Positions 15,252-24,154 are shown, counted from the first letter of the stretch. The stretch: 64,000 bases of DNA from Flavilitoribacter nigricans DSM 23189 = NBRC 102662 (GCF_002646595.1 NZ_PDUD01000021.1:1-64000); one strand, 5' to 3'. Program-made: numbers and translations. The notes: generated from the letters alone by a model not told the origin.

Positions 15252-15962
15252 TCAGTTCAACTCCCGGATGCGAACGTTCCGAAACCAAACGGGGGCACCG
15301 GCGTGTTTGCCCTGCAATCCAATGTATCCTTTGGTTGGTAATTCGGCAAAAGGCGTACTCAACCATTCGGGAATGGGGCTGCCGTCGGGATTGGTAGTCG
15401 CGGAAGTCCATTTGCTCATATCCATATTAGTAACTTCCTGCCCGTTCAGTTCCACTTTGATCTGCTGATCGATGCAGGTGATGGTATAATGATTCCATTC
15501 TCCCGGCGGGTGGACGACTTGCTGTTCTTTGGCGGGCAGGTGACCGAAGATGGCGCCGCATTGCCAGTCTTTCGGAGATTCGGCCCATTGCTGGGCGTAG
15601 TCATCGGCGATCTGTACTTCTACGGAATTCGGGATCCAGTCCTCTTTATCCGTACAGTAGACGATGACCCCACTGTTGGTGCCCGGTGCATTTTTAAATT
15701 CCAGGTCCAGCACGAAATTATCGTATTCCCGGGTCGTCCAGATCGCCTGGTCTTCGCTGGCGGTGAGTTCACCGTTCTCGACAGTCCAGACATTTTCCTG
15801 AAACTCCGCGTTGGAGAGATCTGCGGAGAACAGCGGTTCCCAGCTTGCTTCGGGAGCGGCTTCCGGTGTTTCGGTTTCGGTTGCATCCGCCGGGGGAGGA
15901 GTGTTGTTGCATGCGCTTAGCAAGAGCAATAAAAGGAAGGTAAAAGGTAATCCAGATTTCAT
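15252..15962 (-). CDS. DUF1080 (3-keto-disaccharide hydrolase-like) lipoprotein
   Basis: 236 residues from the ATG at 15962, which gives a clean lipoprotein signal (LLLLLLSAC). The mature part is a DUF1080 concanavalin-like sandwich: SWEPLFSADLSNAEFQENVW, TREYDNFVLDLEFKNAPGTN, SGVIVYCTDKEDWIPNSVEV and GYIGLQGKHAGAPVWFRNVR near the C-terminus. Members hydrolyse 3-keto-glycosides or act as carbohydrate-binding lipoproteins. A second DUF1080 lipoprotein is encoded at 39681-40559. It stands alone between terminators, so its own promoter is expected upstream. Confidence 0.88.
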   Translation of the reverse strand: MKSGLPFTFLLLLLLSACNNTPPPADATETETPEAAPEASWEPLFSADLSNAEFQENVWTVENGELTASEDQAIWTTREYDNFVLDLEFKNAPGTNSGVIVYCTDKEDWIPNSVEVQIADDYAQQWAESPKDWQCGAIFGHLPAKEQQVVHPPGEWNHYTITCIDQQIKVELNGQEVTNMDMSKWTSATTNPDGSPIPEWLSTPFAELPTKGYIGLQGKHAGAPVWFRNVRIRELN

Positions 15963-16036
15963 GTGCCTGTTTTTGAACAAGATACAAAACAATGCCCGGG
16001 CTGCGATGCAGTTGAGAAAAGCATGATGGAAAAAAG

Positions 16037-16089
16037 TTGTGATGCCTAAGAAATTTAGGTATATTTGTGATGCCTAAAAAACTTAGGTA
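16037..16089 (+). promoter_or_regulatory. padR promoter with two operator copies
   Basis: The Bacteroidota-type promoter is TTG (16037-16039), 20 nt, then TATATTTG (16060-16067). Two near-identical dyads flank the -7 box: TGCCTAAGAAATTTAGGTA (16043-16061) and TGCCTAAAAAACTTAGGTA (16071-16089), centred 28 bp apart. Doubled dyads over a promoter are typical of PadR autorepression; the padR gene begins 153 bp further on. Confidence 0.65.
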
Positions 16090-16156
16090 TGTATGGTAAG
16101 TGCCCGGGCAGTGATAACCTTTTTCAACCTATCGTATCCCGGCACCGAAATGTATG

Positions 16157-16236
16157 AACGTGGAAATGTGGAAACGTTGGGCAAGTTTTAAATGCCTGGC
16201 AAACTCAACCTTTCCACATTTCCACATTCGCACGTT
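16157..16236 (+). repeat. Long imperfect inverted repeat in the padR leader
   Basis: The left arm, AACGTG and then GAAATGTGGAAACGTTG (16157-16179), is matched by the complement of 16207-16236. The right arm has one extra 8-bp unit (GTGGAAAT-like). Inner arms AGTTT / AAACT extend the pairing. The foldback ends 5 bp before the padR start codon, so it could be an intergenic palindromic repeat or a translational control hairpin. Confidence 0.6.
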
Positions 16237-16241
16237 GGACT

Positions 16242-16580
16242 ATGGCAAACAATAAATTATACAAAGGTTCTTTATCCACCATCATCCTGCGCCTGCTGGA
16301 GGAGAACGAACGTATGTACGGCTACGAGATCTGCCAGAAGGTCAAGGAACTGACGGACGGGGAACTGATTGTTACCGAGGGCGCCCTGTACCCGGCTCTG
16401 CATAAACTGGAAGGTGACGGTTTCCTGAGGGTAGAGTATCAGGAAGTCGACGGCCGCACACGGAAGTATTACCTGCTGACAGAATCCGGGCTAAAAGAAA
16501 CGGCCCATAAGATGGACGAATTACAGGCCTTTGTGCAGCAGATGCAACAATTGCTGGATCTCAAACCGGGAATAGGATAG
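16242..16580 (+). CDS. PadR-family transcriptional regulator
   Basis: 112 residues. The winged helix-turn-helix is typical of PadR subfamily 2: LYKGSLSTIILRLLEENERM, YGYEICQKVKELTDGELIVT, EGALYPALHKLEGDGFLRVE, then the wing VDGRTRKYYLLTESGLK. The C-terminal helix (KMDELQAFVQQMQQLLDL) supports dimerisation. Two operator dyads over its promoter at 16037-16089 indicate autoregulation. The following gene encodes a membrane protein of the kind commonly paired with PadR regulators, where the membrane protein or its substrate is the regulated output. The ligand is unknown. Confidence 0.92.
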   Translation: MANNKLYKGSLSTIILRLLEENERMYGYEICQKVKELTDGELIVTEGALYPALHKLEGDGFLRVEYQEVDGRTRKYYLLTESGLKETAHKMDELQAFVQQMQQLLDLKPGIG

Positions 16581-16602
16581 CGCTCCCCAAAACGTGTTTT
16601 TG

Positions 16603-17292
16603 ATGAAGACCAAAAAAATAAACGAAGAACAATTAACGGAACTGTTTGCTTTCATGCGCCGCAAACGCGTTCGCTACTACGACCTGCAGGTGGAACTGGT
16701 GGACCATTTCGCTTCGGCTATTGAAGATATCTGGCGGGAAGAGCCCCGTGTTTCTTTCGAAAGTGCGGTCGAGCGGGTTTACGGTAAATTCCCGATCACC
16801 GGATTCTGGTCGCTGATCGATCAGCAGACCCAGGCGATCCAGAAGGAAGCCTGGCGATGGGTGTTTCGCAGCTGGACAACCTATTTCCACTGGCCCAAAG
16901 TACTCCTCTCGATAGCGGTCCTTTTGGCGATCCGCTTATTGTTTTATTTGCCGATCCCTGCGGAATGGCTCATTTCCATCGGTTTTCTGCTGATTTTCGG
17001 CTGTGGGATCCGGACGATCTACTTCTCCAAAAAGGGGATGGTAAAAGACGGAAAGCGCTTCCTACGACTGGAAGCCACTTACGGGGTGATCGCCAATGTG
17101 ATCAATGTGTTTAATTCGTGGTTTTACATTTACATGATTGGTTCTCATGACTTCACCCCGCTGGCCGACTGGGTGGCCTGGCTCCTGGCTTTTTTCTTTA
17201 CCTATTCCGGTTTTTTCATGTATATCCTTTTCTTCCAGTTACCCAAAAGGGTAAAAGAAGATCTGCATCGATATTTTCCCCGCTATGTCTAG
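16603..17292 (+). CDS. Integral membrane protein partnered with PadR
   Basis: 229 residues from the ATG at 16603 (three codons inside the longest frame). The cytoplasmic N-terminus (about 1-85) contains LVDHFASAIEDIWREEPRVS, a segment seen in PadR-linked membrane proteins. Four hydrophobic segments follow at about 101-123, 127-144, 165-185 and 195-218, and the protein ends with basic KRVKEDLHRYFPRYV. It lies 22 bp after padR and is probably co-transcribed. No enzymatic motif is visible. A role in membrane stress or as a PadR-controlled effector is an inference from the pairing. Confidence 0.8.
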   Translation: MKTKKINEEQLTELFAFMRRKRVRYYDLQVELVDHFASAIEDIWREEPRVSFESAVERVYGKFPITGFWSLIDQQTQAIQKEAWRWVFRSWTTYFHWPKVLLSIAVLLAIRLLFYLPIPAEWLISIGFLLIFGCGIRTIYFSKKGMVKDGKRFLRLEATYGVIANVINVFNSWFYIYMIGSHDFTPLADWVAWLLAFFFTYSGFFMYILFFQLPKRVKEDLHRYFPRYV

Positions 17293-17298
17293 AGGGCT

Positions 17299-17877
17299 TT
17301 ACTGGAAGTGGTGGATCTTCAGGTACTGTAGTAGCATGATGGTTTTTCCGTCCCGGATCTGGCCGTTTTCCAGCATGCGGTAGGCTTCATCAAAGGCGTA
17401 TTCCAGTACTTCGATGTCTTCTTCTTCTTCATCCAACCCGCCGCCTTCGTGTAGTTTCATATCTTCCGTGTAGGCAGCCACGAAAAAATAGAGCAGCTCC
17501 GTCACCGATCCCGGCGACATATAGGCTTCAAAAACCTTTTCCACTTCGGAGATCTGATAGCCCGTCTCTTCTTCCGTTTCCCGCTTGATACAGGCTACCG
17601 GATCGGCTTCGTCCAGGATGCCCGCACAAGCCTCGATGAGCAGACCTTCCGGATTGCCGTTGATGAAAGTGGGCAGCCGGAACTGTCGGGTCAGGATCAC
17701 ACTGCGCTTCTGTTTATTGTACAGCAGGATCGCCGCGCCGTTGCCCCGGTCGTAGGCTTCCCGGGTCTGGGTATCCCGGCTTCCGTTAGCTTTCAGAATG
17801 CGGTAGGTGATCTTCCGGAGTACCGCCCAGTTTTGGGCAATGATGGTATTTTCGAGGATCTCGATATCGGTGTTCAT
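17299..17877 (-). CDS. nudK: GDP-mannose pyrophosphatase, Nudix hydrolase NudK
   Basis: 192 residues, the length of Escherichia coli NudK (191), and similar along the whole protein: ITYRILKANGSRDTQTREAY, DRGNGAAILLYN, FRLPTFINGNPEGLLIEACA, YMSPGSVTELLYFFVA, DIEVLEYAFDEAYRMLENGQ, IRDGKTIMLLQYL. The Nudix box is complete (GILDEADPVACIKRETEEET then GY), with the metal-binding REtxEE glutamates. It hydrolyses GDP-mannose and related nucleotide sugars to the sugar phosphate and GMP. It is cytoplasmic, convergent with the membrane-protein gene with only 6 bp between stops, and has no obvious partner in the neighbourhood. Confidence 0.9.
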   Translation of the reverse strand: MNTDIEILENTIIAQNWAVLRKITYRILKANGSRDTQTREAYDRGNGAAILLYNKQKRSVILTRQFRLPTFINGNPEGLLIEACAGILDEADPVACIKRETEEETGYQISEVEKVFEAYMSPGSVTELLYFFVAAYTEDMKLHEGGGLDEEEEDIEVLEYAFDEAYRMLENGQIRDGKTIMLLQYLKIHHFQ

Positions 17878-18128
17878 AAATCTTATTTACAGGGATGGTT
17901 AAATGGCAATGTACAAAACCGGTCGCGACAATTATGGTAAATTTTATATTTTTGAGCGTGCTACATTGACAAAACACTTCTCTTCTTTAGGCGTGAGCCA
18001 TTAGACATAACTAGAAAATCTGGATCCTGGAATGCCTTTTTCATTGGCTTGCCGGCTGGCTGTCGGCACGCAACAATGTAAGGCTGTGATGGTTATAACA
18101 TTATTGCTCATAAATTTTTAATACTAGT

Positions 18129-19817
18129 ATGAAAAAAAGTCGATTAATTGGGGGCCTGCTATTGCTGTGCTTCCTGCCGTTCCTAAGCTACGCGCAGGAT
18201 GACCAGGAGATAGCCCCCGTCACCCGTACTTTTGTCCTGAAAAACGCGACCATCATTACCCAGCCGGGGCAGATGATCGAGAATGGACAGATCCTAATTA
18301 AAAACGGCCTGATCGAGGCCGTAGGCAAATCCGTATCCGTCCCATCCAATGCCAAGGTGATCGATGTGGATTCCATGTACATCTATCCGGGCTTTATCGA
18401 AGGCCTGTCCCGCACCGGTGTACCCCGTCCGAAAGACGAAGAGCGCCGGGAGATCAAAGATCCGGGCAATCCGCCGAACGACGCGGCCGGCATCCAGCCG
18501 GAACGTAGTGTAGTCGATCTGTTGTCTGCGGATGATTCCTCCATCGAAAGTATGCGTAAACTGGGCTTTACCGCCGCCCACGTAGTGCCGCACGGTAACA
18601 TGCTGCCCGGTCAGGGAGCCATCATCCTACTGGGCGGAAGCAGTCCGGAGGAAATGGTGCTGGCGAGTAATACCTCGCTGTTCTCCCAGTTGGAGGGGGC
18701 CCGTCGTGTCTATCCGGCCACCACGATGGCGGTAATGTCCAAGTGGCGGGAATTGTACCAGCAGGCCAAACAGGCCCAGCAGCACGAAAAAAATTATAAG
18801 AACAATCCCCGCGGGATGACCCGCCCGTCCTACGATGGTACTTTGGAAGCCTTTTATCCGGTACTGGACCAGGAATTGCCGGTATTTTTTACGGCCGAAA
18901 GCGTCAAGGACGCCTACCGTGTACTGGCTCTCCAGGAGGAACTCGGCTTCCCGCTGGTACTGGCCGGACTGAAGCAGGGATTTTACATGACGGATGAACT
19001 GAAAGCCAAGGGCTTTCCGCTCCTGCTTTCGCTGGATATTCCGGAAAGCAAGGAAGAAAAGAAGAAAGAAGAAGGAGAGGAGGAAGATAAAGAAAAAGCT
19101 AAACCGGATCCGGAAAAAGAGGCCCTGAAAAAACGCCAGAAAGAAGCGATCGCCAAGCATCAGAGTCAGGCGGCTACTTTATCCGAAGCCGGACTGACTT
19201 TCGGATTCTCTACGCTGGAAGTAAAGAGTGGTGACGTGAAAAATAACCTGATGACCATGATCGAAAAGGGGATCAGCGAGGAAAAGGTACTGGCTTCCCT
19301 CACCACCATCCCGGCCAAAATGCTGGGAATGTCCGATATGTTGGGCACGCTGGAAAAAGGCAAGATCGCTAATCTTGTGATTACCGATAAGCCCTATTTT
19401 TCCAAAGAATCCAACGTGCGCTACGTGTTTGTAGACGGTGCGCCCTTTGAATACGAAGCCAAGAAACCCAAAAAGAAAGGAGATGCCAGCGCCAAAGTTT
19501 CGGCGGCCGGCGAATGGAGTTATACCATCAATATTCCCGGACAGGCGATGAGCGGGACCTTCAAGATCAAGCAGGACGGCGACGGCCAGATCAGTGGTAC
19601 CATCACCAGTCCGGATGACGGCTCCGAAGGCGAGCTGCAGGAAGTGGTCCTTTCCGGTAATAACCTCAGCTTTTCCTTCCCCTACGATGCGGGTGGGCAG
19701 GCCATGAAAGTATCTTTCGACGTGATCATCGACGGAGACGAAGTGGAAGGTACGGTTACGGCCGGTAGCTTCGGAACTTTCGATGTAGAGGGCGAACGGA
19801 TCGGTGTTCCGGACTAA
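18129..19817 (+). CDS. Secreted amidohydrolase-superfamily protein lacking the metal-binding HxH
   Basis: 562 residues with signal peptide (LLLLCFLPFLSYAQ). The N-terminal composite beta-sandwich and barrel entry match imidazolonepropionase-like amidohydrolases (LKNATIITQPGQMIENGQIL; SMYIYPGFIEG). Where active members have PGxIDxHxH, this one reads PGFIEGLSRTGV, so both metal-ligand histidines are missing. A Lys/Glu-rich insert lies at about 310-340 (EKKKEEGEEEDKEKAKPDPE). The family signature GTLEKGKIANLVI is near 420. The last 110 residues are an extra beta-rich domain (GEWSYTINIPGQAMSGTFKI). It is first of three tandem amidohydrolases; loss of the ligands suggests a structural or binding role beside the active partner. 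Confidence 0.8.
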   Translation: MKKSRLIGGLLLLCFLPFLSYAQDDQEIAPVTRTFVLKNATIITQPGQMIENGQILIKNGLIEAVGKSVSVPSNAKVIDVDSMYIYPGFIEGLSRTGVPRPKDEERREIKDPGNPPNDAAGIQPERSVVDLLSADDSSIESMRKLGFTAAHVVPHGNMLPGQGAIILLGGSSPEEMVLASNTSLFSQLEGARRVYPATTMAVMSKWRELYQQAKQAQQHEKNYKNNPRGMTRPSYDGTLEAFYPVLDQELPVFFTAESVKDAYRVLALQEELGFPLVLAGLKQGFYMTDELKAKGFPLLLSLDIPESKEEKKKEEGEEEDKEKAKPDPEKEALKKRQKEAIAKHQSQAATLSEAGLTFGFSTLEVKSGDVKNNLMTMIEKGISEEKVLASLTTIPAKMLGMSDMLGTLEKGKIANLVITDKPYFSKESNVRYVFVDGAPFEYEAKKPKKKGDASAKVSAAGEWSYTINIPGQAMSGTFKIKQDGDGQISGTITSPDDGSEGELQEVVLSGNNLSFSFPYDAGGQAMKVSFDVIIDGDEVEGTVTAGSFGTFDVEGERIGVPD

Positions 19818-19837
19818 AGACCACTGCAAAACAGTTT

Positions 19838-19890
19838 CCGGATAACCGCTAAGCTTGCTAAATATTGCAGCGCGGTTTATCCGAATTTTT
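19838..19890 (+). terminator. Hairpin with T-tract between first and second amidohydrolase genes
   Basis: CGGATAA-CCGC pairs with GCG-C-GGTTTATCCG (19839-19849 / 19870-19883) with a bulge, followed by AATTTTTG. It may terminate or attenuate transcription between the genes. Confidence 0.45.
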
Positions 19891-19942
19891 GAAATCATCA
19901 AAACGGGCGATCATTTTCGCTTTTCAGATAAAAAAGATAATC

Positions 19943-21295
19943 ATGAGATCAATCATATTGCTCTTGCTGTTCGGGATCATTGCCAGTTGGCTACCGGCAC
20001 AGGAAGGCACACTACTCATCAAGAACGGGACGGTCCTTACCGTTACCAACGGAACTTTAGAAAATACCGACGTGTTGGTCGCGGACGGTAAGATCCGGCG
20101 GATCGGTAAAAGCCTGAGCGCTCCGGCCGGAACCCTCACCATCGATGCCACCGGCCAGTTCGTGATGCCGGGTATCATCGATGCCCATTCCCATTTGGCG
20201 CTGGACGGGGTCAACGAAGCGACCAATCCGGTTACCGCCGAAGTCTGGGTAGGTGACGCTCTGGATCCCCTGGACGTAGGGATCTACCGGGCGCTGGCCG
20301 GTGGAGTAACGGCCTCCCACGCCATGCACGGATCGGCCAATGCCATCGGCGGACAGTGCGAGACCATCAAACACCGCTACGGAGTCTACAATCCGAATGA
20401 ACTGCGGATGGAAGGGGCTCCCCGGACCATCAAATTTGCTCTGGGTGAAAACCCCATGCGCGTACACGGTGAAGGGCGCAACATCATGCCCCGCACCCGG
20501 ATGGGGGTGGAGCAGGTTTTCCGCAATGCCTTCTCGGAAGCTAAAGTCTATATGGCCGCGCAGGAAAAATACGAGCAGGAGCGTCGCTCCAACGCCAATG
20601 CCGTACCTCCCAAATACGATCGCCGGATGGAAACGCTGGCGGATATTCTCCGGGGCGATATCATCATCCACTGCCACTCTTACCGGGCGGATGAGATCGC
20701 TATGCTGATGGAAGTATGTAAGGATTTCGGTGTGGATCGGCTGTGTTTCCAGCACGTGAACGAAGGCTTCAAAGTAGCTCCCGAACTGGCCGATTTCGGT
20801 GCCGGCGCTTCGGTATTTGCCGACTGGTGGGCCTACAAATTTGAGGTATACTATTCCACCGCTTACAATGCGGCGATCCTCTCCAAGAACGGCGTGGTTA
20901 CTTCGATCAATTCCGACGACAGTGAGCTCATTCGTCACCTTTACCACGAGGCCGCCAAAACCCAGCGTTACGGAGGCCTGAGCGACGACGAAGCGCTCGC
21001 CCTAATCACCATCAATCCGGCGAAACAATTGGGCATCGCCGAGCGGACCGGATCACTGGAAGTGGGTAAAGATGCGGATATCGCCATCTTCAGCGCCCAT
21101 CCGCTTTCGGTATACGCTATTCCGCAAAAAACGATCGTAGACGGGGTGATCCGTTTCGACATTGAGAACGATCCGGATGATATGCGCTTAGATGTGAATC
21201 CGGCCGAGGACGTTCCGGCGGTGTACCTGCATACCGAAGAGATCGACAATTGCATGGAAGGTGTATTCGAGCAATTGTTCATGGGAGAAAAGTAA
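19943..21295 (+). CDS. Secreted amidohydrolase with intact metal site
   Basis: 450 residues from the ATG at 19943, which gives the signal peptide LLLLFGIIASWLPAQ; a longer frame from 19865 would bury it. The metal motif is intact: FVMPGIIDAHSHLAL. Further ligand candidates are in ADILRGDIIIHCHSYRADE, CFQHVNEGF and SINSDDSELIRHLYHE. The C-terminal GSLEVGKDADIAIFSAHPLS is characteristic of imidazolonepropionase-like enzymes. It should be a periplasmic or secreted metal-dependent hydrolase of a cyclic amide or dipeptide-type substrate. It sits between two relatives that lack the HxH motif, so the three products may form a complex. The C-terminus is extended by an acidic tail. Confidence 0.88.
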   Translation: MRSIILLLLFGIIASWLPAQEGTLLIKNGTVLTVTNGTLENTDVLVADGKIRRIGKSLSAPAGTLTIDATGQFVMPGIIDAHSHLALDGVNEATNPVTAEVWVGDALDPLDVGIYRALAGGVTASHAMHGSANAIGGQCETIKHRYGVYNPNELRMEGAPRTIKFALGENPMRVHGEGRNIMPRTRMGVEQVFRNAFSEAKVYMAAQEKYEQERRSNANAVPPKYDRRMETLADILRGDIIIHCHSYRADEIAMLMEVCKDFGVDRLCFQHVNEGFKVAPELADFGAGASVFADWWAYKFEVYYSTAYNAAILSKNGVVTSINSDDSELIRHLYHEAAKTQRYGGLSDDEALALITINPAKQLGIAERTGSLEVGKDADIAIFSAHPLSVYAIPQKTIVDGVIRFDIENDPDDMRLDVNPAEDVPAVYLHTEEIDNCMEGVFEQLFMGEK

Positions 21296-21362
21296 GAAGA
21301 GCCGGCTGCGGCCGGACCCAATTAGTCCATTTAATTAGGGACCATTTTAAAAAAAGAAAACA

Positions 21363-22670
21363 ATGAAATCCATTATAAAAAATATAGGGATCAGCTTGCT
21401 GGCGCTACTGATGAGTCACCAGCTTCTGGCCCAACAGGTTTCCAAAGCCTCGACCGGTACCTTTGCGCTGACCAATGCAACCATCGAGACCGTGACCAAC
21501 GGCACCGTTAAGGGCACATTGATCATCAGTGACGGCAAGATCGCCGATATCGGCGGTAATCTTCCGATCCCTAGCGGAGCTACGGAGATCGACTGTGCCG
21601 GTTTGACTATTTATCCCGGTCTGATCGACGGCGGTACCCGCCTCGGTCTGGCGGAAGTAGGCTCGGTGAGTCTGACGGAAGACTTCAATGAGATCGGTGA
21701 CGCTACGCCGCAAATGCAGGCACTGACGGCCGTGAATCCTAACTCCGTAGCCATCCCCGTAACCCGGGTGAACGGCGTGACCACGGTGATCACCAAGCCA
21801 AGCGGCGGCGTTATGCCCGGCACGGCTTCCCTGATCCACCTGCTGGGATATACACCTAAGCAGATGTACGGAGACTTTCAGGCGGTAGTGATCAATTATC
21901 CGTCTTCCGGCCGTCGCGGACGTTTTGACCGTCGCTCGGATGAAGACATTAAAAAAGCCGAAGAGAAAGCCCTGAAAAAGCTCAATGATGTTTTCGATGA
22001 GGCCTACCTCTACCACCGGATCGATTCCGCAGCGGCCGGAAAAGCCGAAATGATGCCGGATTACAATCCGGCCCTCGCGGCCCTACTGCCGGTAGTGCGG
22101 AAAGAAATTCCCGTAATGGTCGAAGTGAATGCAGCTAAAGACATCCAGTCGGCTCTGCGTTGGGTAGAGGAAAAAGACCTGAATGTGATCTTCACCGGAG
22201 TTGCGGAAGGCTGGCGCGTGGCCGATGAGATCGCTGCGGCCAAGATCCCGGTGATCACCGGACCGGTACTTTCCCTGCCGACCCGGCAGTCGGATCGCTA
22301 CAATCGCGCTTACACGAATGCCGCTGCGCTGCACAAGGCCGGTGTAAAGGTAGCGCTGCGTACCGATGATGCCGAAAATGTGCGCAACCTGCCCTTCAAT
22401 GCGGGCTTTGCGGCTGCCTATGGCATGGGCAAAGAAGAAGCGCTGAAAGCCGTAACCATTGTACCGGCCGAAATTTTCGGACTGGATGATCAGATCGGCT
22501 CGCTGGAAAAAGGCAAGATCGCCAACCTGTTCGTCACGGACGGTGATCCTTTTGAGCCCAAAACTCAGATCAAACACCTGTTCATCAGCGGATACAATAT
22601 ACCGCTGGATAGCCGGCACATTCGTTTGTATAACGAGTTCCTGGATCGGGAACCGGGCCTGAGCAAGTAA
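21363..22670 (+). CDS. Secreted amidohydrolase-superfamily protein lacking HxH (second degenerate copy)
   Basis: 435 residues with signal peptide (LLALLMSHQLLAQ). Same architecture as the gene at 18129: FALTNATIETVTNGTVKGTL, then LTIYPGLIDGGTRLGLAEVG, where the HxH position reads GxT, and IGSLEKGKIANLFVTDGDPF at the C-terminus. The motif VTRVNGVTTVITKPSGGVMP follows the HVVPHGNMLPGQGAIILLGG segment of the first copy, suggesting duplication. It lacks the extra C-terminal beta domain. Probably non-catalytic in the usual sense. It lies 67 bp after the active copy on the same strand, in one gene set closed by a strong hairpin at 22694-22730. Confidence 0.85.
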   Translation: MKSIIKNIGISLLALLMSHQLLAQQVSKASTGTFALTNATIETVTNGTVKGTLIISDGKIADIGGNLPIPSGATEIDCAGLTIYPGLIDGGTRLGLAEVGSVSLTEDFNEIGDATPQMQALTAVNPNSVAIPVTRVNGVTTVITKPSGGVMPGTASLIHLLGYTPKQMYGDFQAVVINYPSSGRRGRFDRRSDEDIKKAEEKALKKLNDVFDEAYLYHRIDSAAAGKAEMMPDYNPALAALLPVVRKEIPVMVEVNAAKDIQSALRWVEEKDLNVIFTGVAEGWRVADEIAAAKIPVITGPVLSLPTRQSDRYNRAYTNAAALHKAGVKVALRTDDAENVRNLPFNAGFAAAYGMGKEEALKAVTIVPAEIFGLDDQIGSLEKGKIANLFVTDGDPFEPKTQIKHLFISGYNIPLDSRHIRLYNEFLDREPGLSK

Positions 22671-22693
22671 TTTTTCATAAACCGATAAGGATC

Positions 22694-22730
22694 TATCGCA
22701 AAGGTGGGGGCAATCCACGCCTTTGCGATA
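22694..22730. terminator. Terminator-like hairpin between convergent genes
   Basis: TATCGCAAAGG / CCTTTGCGATA (22694-22704 / 22720-22730), 11 perfect pairs, followed rightward by ATCTATTTCTT. It lies between the amidohydrolase cluster and the leftward ABC permease. Confidence 0.65.
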
Positions 22731-22766
22731 ATCTATTTCTTCTCCGCTTTTTTATTCCACTCGCGA

Positions 22767-23999
22767 TCACTCCCGTCGAATAGCATCTACCGGATCGAGT
22801 CTGGCCGCCCGCAGGGCCGGGTAAGTCCCGAAAATAATACCGATCAGCACCGCTACCAGAGCCACCACCAGCATGGTACCCACCGTAAAGGAAGCGGTGA
22901 AGGGAATTCCCAGGATCATTTTGACGATAGGTGCCGCCACGAGACTCATGAGGATGCCCAGGATCAGTCCCAGAAAGCTGCCCAGAGAAGATACCGTTAT
23001 CGATTCCGCCAGGAATTGCAGGCTGATGTCTTTCCGTTTGGCGCCCATCGCTTTGCGCAAGCCAATTTCTTTGGTTCGTTCCGTAACCGAGATCAGCAAT
23101 ACGTTCATAACACCAATACCGCCGACCAGCACGGAGATACCGACGATCATGCCCATGATGAGCCGAAACAGCACAAAGCCCTGGGCCACCTGATCCACCC
23201 GGGTTTCGTTGATAATAAAATTCAGATCGTCGGTCTTGCCGGGAAAAACCGTCTGTAGAGCCGTACGCACACTGTCCCGCAGGGCGGGGACCTGCTCAAC
23301 GTTCTGCGCCCGGAAAAGCAATTGCAACTGTTGCTGCTCAAAATAACTTTGGTCCAACAGAGTGATGGGGATGGCCGCCCGGGGTGGATCTTTCGGTCCT
23401 TCATTTTCCACCACGCCGATCACTTCCAGTTCGAAGTCATCCAGACGAAGGCGCAGACCCGGGAGACTGCTGTCCTCCTGATCGGGGCGGAGTTTATCGG
23501 CCAGAGTCTGATTGATGACAATGACCTTGGTACTATCCCGCACATCACCCGTGCTTAGGCTGCGGCCGGCAACCACTTTTTTCGGCTGGATCGTCATCGG
23601 CACGGGAGTAGCGCGGATATAAGCGCCCACTTCGGTCGTGTCTTCGCTGACGGATAGTACGCGGTTGAGATCCAGCCAGGCGAAGGAGGCGGTAGTGGGC
23701 GAAATTTGTTGCTGTACGTGCCGGAAATGATCGTAATGCAGCGTGGCCACGGAATCCCTACGGACAAAAATGCCGTTGACCCGGTCGCCGGTTTTGGCAC
23801 TTACCATCACCGCTTCCAGACTGGTCGTGCTGGAGATCTGATCGTAAGCATACTGTTCCATTCCGTCGATGAGCGAGAGAATGGTGACCAGCGCGCCCAC
23901 CCCGATCACGATTCCCAGTATGGACAAAAAGGTGTGAAAGAAATTGGTGCGAATATTTTCAATGGCCTGTTTAACAGAGACTAGTAGCGTTTTGAGCAT
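22767..23999 (-). CDS. MacB/FtsX-type ABC transporter permease
   Basis: 410 residues from the ATG at 23999 (MLKTLLVSVKQAIENIRTNF). Layout is that of MacB-type permeases: first membrane helix at about 23-43 (FLSILGIVIGVGALVTILSL), a large periplasmic MacB_PCD domain (about 45-265), then the FtsX domain with three helices (LIMGMIVGISVLVGGIGVMN; SLGSFLGLILGILMSLVAAP; TMLVVALVAVLIGIIFGTYP). The IGLRKAMGAKRKDI coupling helix and the PALRAARLDPVDAIRRE tail are both family hallmarks. Such permeases work with a separate ATPase and often a periplasmic adaptor to move lipids, peptides or drugs. Neither partner gene is adjacent, so they must lie elsewhere. The substrate is unknown. Confidence 0.9.
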   Translation of the reverse strand: MLKTLLVSVKQAIENIRTNFFHTFLSILGIVIGVGALVTILSLIDGMEQYAYDQISSTTSLEAVMVSAKTGDRVNGIFVRRDSVATLHYDHFRHVQQQISPTTASFAWLDLNRVLSVSEDTTEVGAYIRATPVPMTIQPKKVVAGRSLSTGDVRDSTKVIVINQTLADKLRPDQEDSSLPGLRLRLDDFELEVIGVVENEGPKDPPRAAIPITLLDQSYFEQQQLQLLFRAQNVEQVPALRDSVRTALQTVFPGKTDDLNFIINETRVDQVAQGFVLFRLIMGMIVGISVLVGGIGVMNVLLISVTERTKEIGLRKAMGAKRKDISLQFLAESITVSSLGSFLGLILGILMSLVAAPIVKMILGIPFTASFTVGTMLVVALVAVLIGIIFGTYPALRAARLDPVDAIRRE

Positions 24000-24154
24000 A
24001 ATGCTTGTACATTTGTTAGGGCCAAAAGTGCGCAACCGGAAAAAGGCCGCCAAAAAGATTGGACGAAGGCAGTCAATTTGGAGATGTAAAAAACTTCACC
24101 TTTTCGATCGCTGGTCTTTTAATCCCCGACAAATACCCATTTCATCGATCAATT

